Positions 61,807 to 64,000 of a stretch of 64,000 nucleotides of DNA are shown one piece after another (within the stretch, counting starts at the first letter, position 1; each line of letters starts with the position of its first letter). Source of the stretch: Oscillospiraceae bacterium (GTDB lineage: Bacteria > Bacillota > Clostridia > Oscillospirales > Ruminococcaceae); contig WRLG01000017.1 of NCBI GenBank assembly GCA_009777725.1, positions 1-64,000 on the forward strand, read 5' to 3'. Under the pieces are notes generated by a model, which saw only the letters and a list, made by a program, of their open reading frames with translations, did no database searches and was not told where the DNA came from. A program made the position numbers and the translations under genes.

Positions 61807-62460
61807 GTGTGCCGGGGCTTGGGGCTTTTTTTGTTTACCTTAGCGGAGGCGTTCGCGCTGACTGCCGCACTTTCGGCGGATGCGTTCGCGGCGAGCTTTG
61901 CTTACGGCAGCTCAAAAATAAAAATACCTGCCGCTTCCGTATTGATTATCGATATAGTATGCAGTCTTGCGCTGGCGGTTTCGCTCCTGTCCGGCAATCT
62001 GCTCAGAGAGCGCATACCCTCCTCTGCGGCAAACATCATATCTTTCGGCATTTTGTTTTTTTTAGGCTTCATCAAGCTGTTTGACGGCATTATGAAATCG
62101 GTTATACGAAAGCACAGCCGCTTCAAAAGAAAAATAAAATTCTCGATGTTCAGCTTGAAATTTATCTTGGCAGTCTATGCAGACCCCGTAGGCGCGGACA
62201 TTGACGAATCCAGAAGCATCTCCCCGCAAGAGGCTTTTTCCGTAGCCTTTGCCTTATCGCTGGATGGCTTGGCGGTCGGCTTCGGCGCGGCAATGGGCAG
62301 TATAAACGCCGCCGCCGCCATAGCCTGCTCGCTTTTAGTCGGCGCGGTCGCCATCATATCCGGCGGTCTTTTGGGGAATAAACTCTCCGGGAAGCTCCCT
62401 TTTAATTCCGATTGGCTCAGCGGCGCAACGCTTATGGTGCTTGCTTGTTTGAAGCTTTAG
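61807..62460 (+). CDS. ytaF: YtaF/MntP-like sporulation membrane protein
   Basis: This ~217-residue protein has six membrane helices and the YtaF plan: SADAFAASFAYGSSKIKIPA in the first half and FALSLDGLAVGFGAAMGS in the second. YtaF is a sporulation membrane protein related to the manganese exporter MntP. The start is uncertain (GTG 61807 or TTG 61819) near AAAGGG. It supports spore formation. Confidence 0.82.
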   Translation: MCRGLGLFLFTLAEAFALTAALSADAFAASFAYGSSKIKIPAASVLIIDIVCSLALAVSLLSGNLLRERIPSSAANIISFGILFFLGFIKLFDGIMKSVIRKHSRFKRKIKFSMFSLKFILAVYADPVGADIDESRSISPQEAFSVAFALSLDGLAVGFGAAMGSINAAAAIACSLLVGAVAIISGGLLGNKLSGKLPFNSDWLSGATLMVLACLKL

Positions 62461-62499
62461 GCAGTTTGCAATTATATAATTGCACAGGTGGAAATTTTT

Positions 62500-62640
62500 C
62501 GTAGGGGCGTTCGCCCCTACATTCCCTCCGCTCTCCCTCCCTCCGCCGCCTGCGGGCGGCACCTCCCTCTAAGAGGGAGGCAAAGAAAAAGCCCCCCTCT
62601 AGGAGGGGGGTGTCAGCGAAGCTGACGGGGGGAGGAAACA
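62500..62640. repeat. Palindromic GAGGGAGG element, copy 2
   Basis: TTTCGTAGGGGCGTTCGCCC, then CCTCCGCCGCCTGCGGGCGG and CCTCCCTCTAAGAGGGAGGC, followed by CCCCCCTCTAGGAGGGGGGT and TCAGCGAAGCTGA. It is related to 50508-50637 but not identical. Confidence 0.75.
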
Positions 62641-64000
62641 TCACTCAACTACAAATATAAGCGAATTATAATTAGAAATCGTAACACTCACCATACCATT
62701 CCCGCTGACAATCCTGCTTGCGGGCAACCGTGTTAAGCTTCCGTCCGCGTTAACGGAGTAGACTGCTACTTTTCTGCCCCAAAGCTTCGGGTCGATGTTT
62801 AGCTTTACCGAGAGGGTTACTGATTCAACCGCACCGAAATCGCCGCTTTCGGCAAATCTCATACCTGTTATAGCCGAAGCTTGCGGGAATCTTGCGGCTA
62901 GCCCCTCGGATACTGTGGTTAAGCCGCCTGCGAAGTTAAGGTCTTTGAGTGCCGCGCCGCCCTTGATGTCCGCGCCTTTGATGGCAACGCCGTGGTTTCC
63001 GTGGGGAATCCAGACCTTTACATTGCTGTTTGCAACCGCTAATGCTTGCAGAGCCTCCGCTGTCGCGCCGATTGAGGGGCTCAGCGTTACCGTTCCTCTT
63101 GACATTTCGCTTACGGCTTTTACGGCTTGGGCTTTATCGGTTATAACCTCTGTTTCCCTGCCGCCGCCCGAGCCGCCGCTTCCGCCGCCGATACCGCCGC
63201 CGGATATAATGTTAGCGATGGGGCTACCTCCTGTTGCCGGAGCGGTTTGCTCGGGTTCATCGCTTGCCGTGGTCCTCATGTTGACTATTTTTACTTCAAT
63301 GCCGTCAAATTCATCGTTAATTTCCGCTCTGTCCCAGCGTTCTATGATTCCCTCGCCTGTTATGGAGCTGTCCTCTAAAACCGTGATACGTTCGCCTTTG
63401 TGGACTATTTTTGTACCTGCGGCAAGGTTAATTGCTCCTTCATAAGTACCCCATGGGTTGTCCCAGCCGACAAGCAGTTCACCGCCCGGATTGTTATTAA
63501 TAACGCCTTTTACTACGGTTAGAGCTTGTGACGGGTCCAATTGAACTACTACAATTCTTCCGCTGTTATCAATTCTTCCGTTCATTAGGGTTGTACCACG
63601 GGTGAGAAAGACACCCTTGTTTTCCAAAACAGCCGCAGTTGCTGAGCTTCCTATGGTAGTACCCACACCCTGAAACAAACCGTTGTTTATTAATCGCCCT
63701 GCATTAAGGGCTAATGTCCCCACATTGAGAAGAACACTATCAACGCCGATGGTTATTGTACTGTTTGCTGTTTCGTTGGTTAACACCCCATCATTGTTAA
63801 AATAAGCTTCGTCTGCTATAACGATAGCTTTATTGTTTGTGGTAATGCCTGTAGGGTAATTTAAAAACACTCCGCACACGGTTAAAACGCCGTTATTTGT
63901 AATAGTGCCATGGTTTGCCATGAAGGAAAGGGAGCGCATACTGCTGCTATCAATCAATATATCCCCGCCGTTTGTTATTGTTTTGCCTGCCGCATTGGTG
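62641..64000 (-). CDS. Large surface protein, 3' part (5' end outside the window)
   Basis: The frame stays open to the window edge, so only the C-terminal ~453 residues are seen. They comprise beta-helix-like repeats rich in NN, NG and TI steps (NHGTITNNGVLTV; RLINNGLF; MNGRIDNSGRIVVV), then a Gly-rich linker (GGGIGGGSGGSGGGRET) and a C-terminal globular domain (SLTRLPASRIVSGNGMVSVT region). No sorting motif is at the end. It is probably an extracellular or cell-surface protein. Confidence 0.75.
   Translation of the reverse strand, partial: TNAAGKTITNGGDILIDSSSMRSLSFMANHGTITNNGVLTVCGVFLNYPTGITTNNKAIVIADEAYFNNDGVLTNETANSTITIGVDSVLLNVGTLALNAGRLINNGLFQGVGTTIGSSATAAVLENKGVFLTRGTTLMNGRIDNSGRIVVVQLDPSQALTVVKGVINNNPGGELLVGWDNPWGTYEGAINLAAGTKIVHKGERITVLEDSSITGEGIIERWDRAEINDEFDGIEVKIVNMRTTASDEPEQTAPATGGSPIANIISGGGIGGGSGGSGGGRETEVITDKAQAVKAVSEMSRGTVTLSPSIGATAEALQALAVANSNVKVWIPHGNHGVAIKGADIKGGAALKDLNFAGGLTTVSEGLAARFPQASAITGMRFAESGDFGAVESVTLSVKLNIDPKLWGRKVAVYSVNADGSLTRLPASRIVSGNGMVSVTISNYNSLIFVVE

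Overview
The window looks like an origin-proximal segment of a low-to-mid GC, anaerobic, probably spore-forming Firmicute of the clostridial (Oscillospiraceae-like) kind. The support is strong AGGAGG-type ribosome sites, consensus TTGACA-17-TATAAT promoters, a BofA/YaaL pair and a SpoIID-like protein, an HndABCD-type [FeFe] hydrogenase, and the dnaA-dnaN-yaaA-recF-remB-gyrB-gyrA order. No rRNA, tRNA or CRISPR was seen. Names are assigned from motifs and remembered family features only; no database search was run.

Layout. 1-8.4 kb: a hexuronate / Entner-Doudoroff operon (eda, kdgK, uxuB, uxuA) behind a consensus promoter, interrupted by passenger genes: two unknown pairs, an Rpn-type nuclease, a JAMM-protein pair preceded by a duplicated uxuA 5' end, and an APH-type kinase. 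8.4-13.1 kb: a GntR(YtrA)-ABC transporter operon with a visible palindromic operator and an S41 peptidase. 13.1-18.1 kb: an Abi_2 gene, a second ABC export operon, an orphan small-RNA locus and an IS remnant. 18.1-22.8 kb: bofA, yaaL and small or sporulation-like genes. 22.9-28.3 kb: the hydrogenase operon, including an HATPase gene.

28.3-41.5 kb: the replication block, all on the minus strand: DUF421, gyrA, a YcxB-like gene, gyrB, remB, recF, yaaA, dnaN, dnaA, mnmG. The dnaA-dnaN gap carries DnaA-box-like sites, a run of DnaA-trios and an AT-rich stretch, so it is the likely unwinding site. A second box cluster lies upstream of mnmG. Two perfect parS palindromes bracket gyrB. Two copies of a ~120-bp structured element sit in gaps of this block. 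mnmG appears to start at AUA.

41.5-64 kb: housekeeping genes (YgjP-like peptidase, fructokinase-like kinase, trmB, dCMP deaminase, an NSS transporter, a CDF metal exporter behind a probable NiCo riboswitch), five tandem transglutaminase-fold lipoproteins, a CBS/CorC protein, a DHH phosphoesterase, alr, aspartokinase with an unusual leader, two small acidic NPxTG surface proteins, an HD protein, ytaF, and the 3' part of a large surface protein cut by the window end.

Intergenic regions are rich in degenerate TCAATTG heptamer arrays and in several families of palindromic repeats. The best candidates for something undescribed are the duplicated structured element of the replication block, the orphan RNA near 17.3 kb, the JAMM cassette fused to a copied uxuA start, the AUA-initiated mnmG and the chained mini-ORF leader of aspartokinase.
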